The translations under genes and the position numbers were made by a program. The notes beneath the pieces were generated by a model. That model made no database searches. It was not told the origin of the DNA and saw nothing but the letters and a program-made list of their open reading frames with translations. A stretch of 6,732 nt of DNA from an uncultured Rhodobiaceae bacterium. GTDB taxonomy: Bacteria > Pseudomonadota > Alphaproteobacteria > RS24. The first letter of the stretch is position 1; the number at the start of each line of letters is the position of its first letter. Where the stretch lies: contig CAJWBV010000047.1 in the NCBI GenBank assembly GCA_913020275.1, positions 1 to 6,732 of the forward strand, written 5' to 3'. Shown here piece after piece: positions 5,895 to 6,732 of the stretch.

Positions 5895-6680
5895 ATGAGC
5901 GATACAATCCAGTGCCTTGAACATGATGGTTGGTTTGAAATCACCCTGAACCGGCCCGATCAGCTCAACAGTTTTACCGATGAAATGCATTTGGCCCTTC
6001 GTGCGTGCTTGCAAAAAGCTCGAAACAACTCTGCGCGTGCCGTATTATTAACAGGCGCGGGGCGCGGATTTTGTGCGGGTCAGGATTTGGGCGACCGAGA
6101 CCCTTCTAAAATGGACGAGCCGCCGGATCTGGGCACAACGGTGCGCGCTTTTTATGCCCCGCTCGTGAAACAAATACGTGAACTGCCCTGTCCGGTTGTG
6201 TGTGCCGTAAATGGTGTAGCCGCGGGCGCCGGCGCAAATATTGCGCTTGCTTGTGACATCGTATTGGCAGCCAAAAGTGCCAAGTTTATCCAATCCTTTT
6301 CCAAAGTGGGGTTGATCCCTGACACGGGCGGCAGTTGGCATCTACCGCATTTACTTGGCGAAGTGCGCGCCAAGGGATTGGCTTTTACCGCCGAACCTCT
6401 GAGCGCTGAAAAAGCCGAAAGCTGGGGTCTCATCTGGAAATCGGTCGAGGATGCGAGCCTGATGCAAACCGCACGCGACATGGTTGAAAGCTTCGCCAAA
6501 GGGCCCACATTGGGCCTTGCACTCACTAAAGAAGCGATCCAGACATCTTGGGATAATGATTTGCTAACCCATCTCGACAAAGAGGCCGAATTCATGACCC
6601 GTTTAGGCGAGAGTGCAGATTACGCCGAAGGGGTCAGTTCATTTCTAGAAAAACGCGCGCCAAATTTTAAAGGCCGATAG
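5895..6680 (+). CDS. paaG: PaaG-type enoyl-CoA isomerase/hydratase
   Basis: A 261-residue crotonase-fold enzyme that matches PaaG, the isomerase turning ring-1,2-epoxyphenylacetyl-CoA into 2-oxepin-2(3H)-ylideneacetyl-CoA in aerobic phenylacetate breakdown, which also shifts double bonds in later enoyl-CoA steps. Visible features: LNRPDQLNSF at 18-27, the first oxyanion-hole segment GRGFCAGQDLGDRD at 56-69, the second in NGVAAGAGANIALACD (106-121), and SFSKVGLIPDTGGSWHLP (134-151) with D143, the acidic residue typical of PaaG isomerases in place of the hydratase glutamates. LSAEKAESWGLIW, SADYAEGVSSFLEKR and the final PNFKGR are PaaG-specific in style, and the length equals the usual ~262. 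The start is the ATG at 5895, preceded by GAGGGAG (5879-5885); the TTG at 5877 lies in front of that site. It is probably repressed by the divergent PaaX-like protein and co-transcribed with whatever follows. Confidence 0.9.
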   Translation: MSDTIQCLEHDGWFEITLNRPDQLNSFTDEMHLALRACLQKARNNSARAVLLTGAGRGFCAGQDLGDRDPSKMDEPPDLGTTVRAFYAPLVKQIRELPCPVVCAVNGVAAGAGANIALACDIVLAAKSAKFIQSFSKVGLIPDTGGSWHLPHLLGEVRAKGLAFTAEPLSAEKAESWGLIWKSVEDASLMQTARDMVESFAKGPTLGLALTKEAIQTSWDNDLLTHLDKEAEFMTRLGESADYAEGVSSFLEKRAPNFKGR

Positions 6681-6720
6681 TCACGGACGCCATTTAATTG
6701 CGCAAAATCAGCCGGGGCAA

Positions 6721-6727
6721 AGGGGAG
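6721..6727 (+). promoter_or_regulatory. Ribosome-binding-like sequence for a gene beyond the right edge
   Basis: AGGGGAG lies five bases before the window ends, about 40 bp after the paaG stop, with no terminator-like structure between. This spacing suggests that a same-strand gene starts right after the window and forms an operon with paaG. Confidence 0.4.
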
Positions 6728-6732
6728 CCACA

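Noticed and set aside
5805..6014. N-terminal extension of the paaX-like frame by 70 residues on the minus strand.
   Set aside because: It runs antisense to paaG, has no family similarity, and the AAGGAG site at 5809-5814 marks the ATG at 5804 as the start.

Overview
The window looks like a piece of an alphaproteobacterial chromosome of moderate GC content. The main clue is the gene order at the left end: a short RNase E/G-family gene overlapping a yacG zinc-finger gene, which is a familiar alphaproteobacterial core-gene pairing. The protein sequences and the strong GGAGG-type ribosome binding sites fit this, but no rRNA or tRNA is present to fix the taxon. I see no mobile element, CRISPR array or RNA gene.

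Layout. 1-1249: housekeeping block, the 3' part of an RNase E/G gene (5' end outside the window) overlapping yacG by 8 bp. 1275-2015: a classical NAD-type short-chain dehydrogenase/reductase, 25 bp after yacG on the same strand. 2133-3362: a cytoplasmic serine hydrolase of the beta-lactamase/6-aminohexanoate-dimer-hydrolase (NylB) type. 3486-5045: an AMP-forming acyl-CoA synthetase with all main motifs intact. 5076-5804 (minus strand): a compact PaaX-family repressor, converging on the synthetase with 30 bp between their stop codons. 5895-6680: a PaaG-type enoyl-CoA isomerase/hydratase, divergent from the paaX-like gene across a 90-bp region with dyad symmetries and promoter-like hexamers. A ribosome-binding-like sequence at the right edge suggests that another gene follows paaG at once.

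How the parts may work together (inference). From 1275 to the end the genes look catabolic: a hydrolase that could free a carboxylic acid from an amide or ester, a ligase that would make its CoA thioester, a dehydrogenase that could oxidise a hydroxy intermediate, and a ring-epoxide/enoyl-CoA isomerase controlled by a repressor whose family senses phenylacetyl-CoA-like thioesters. The divergent paaX-like/paaG pair is the firmest functional link. Joining the hydrolase, ligase and dehydrogenase to it rests only on proximity, and the paaX-like gene interrupts the strand.

The most notable points are the NylB-like hydrolase that keeps the apparent catalytic Ser/Lys/Tyr and the extra Tyr of nylon-oligomer hydrolases, the shortened PaaX-family protein with a nested-dyad control region, and the RNase E/G protein that ends before the zinc-link cysteines.
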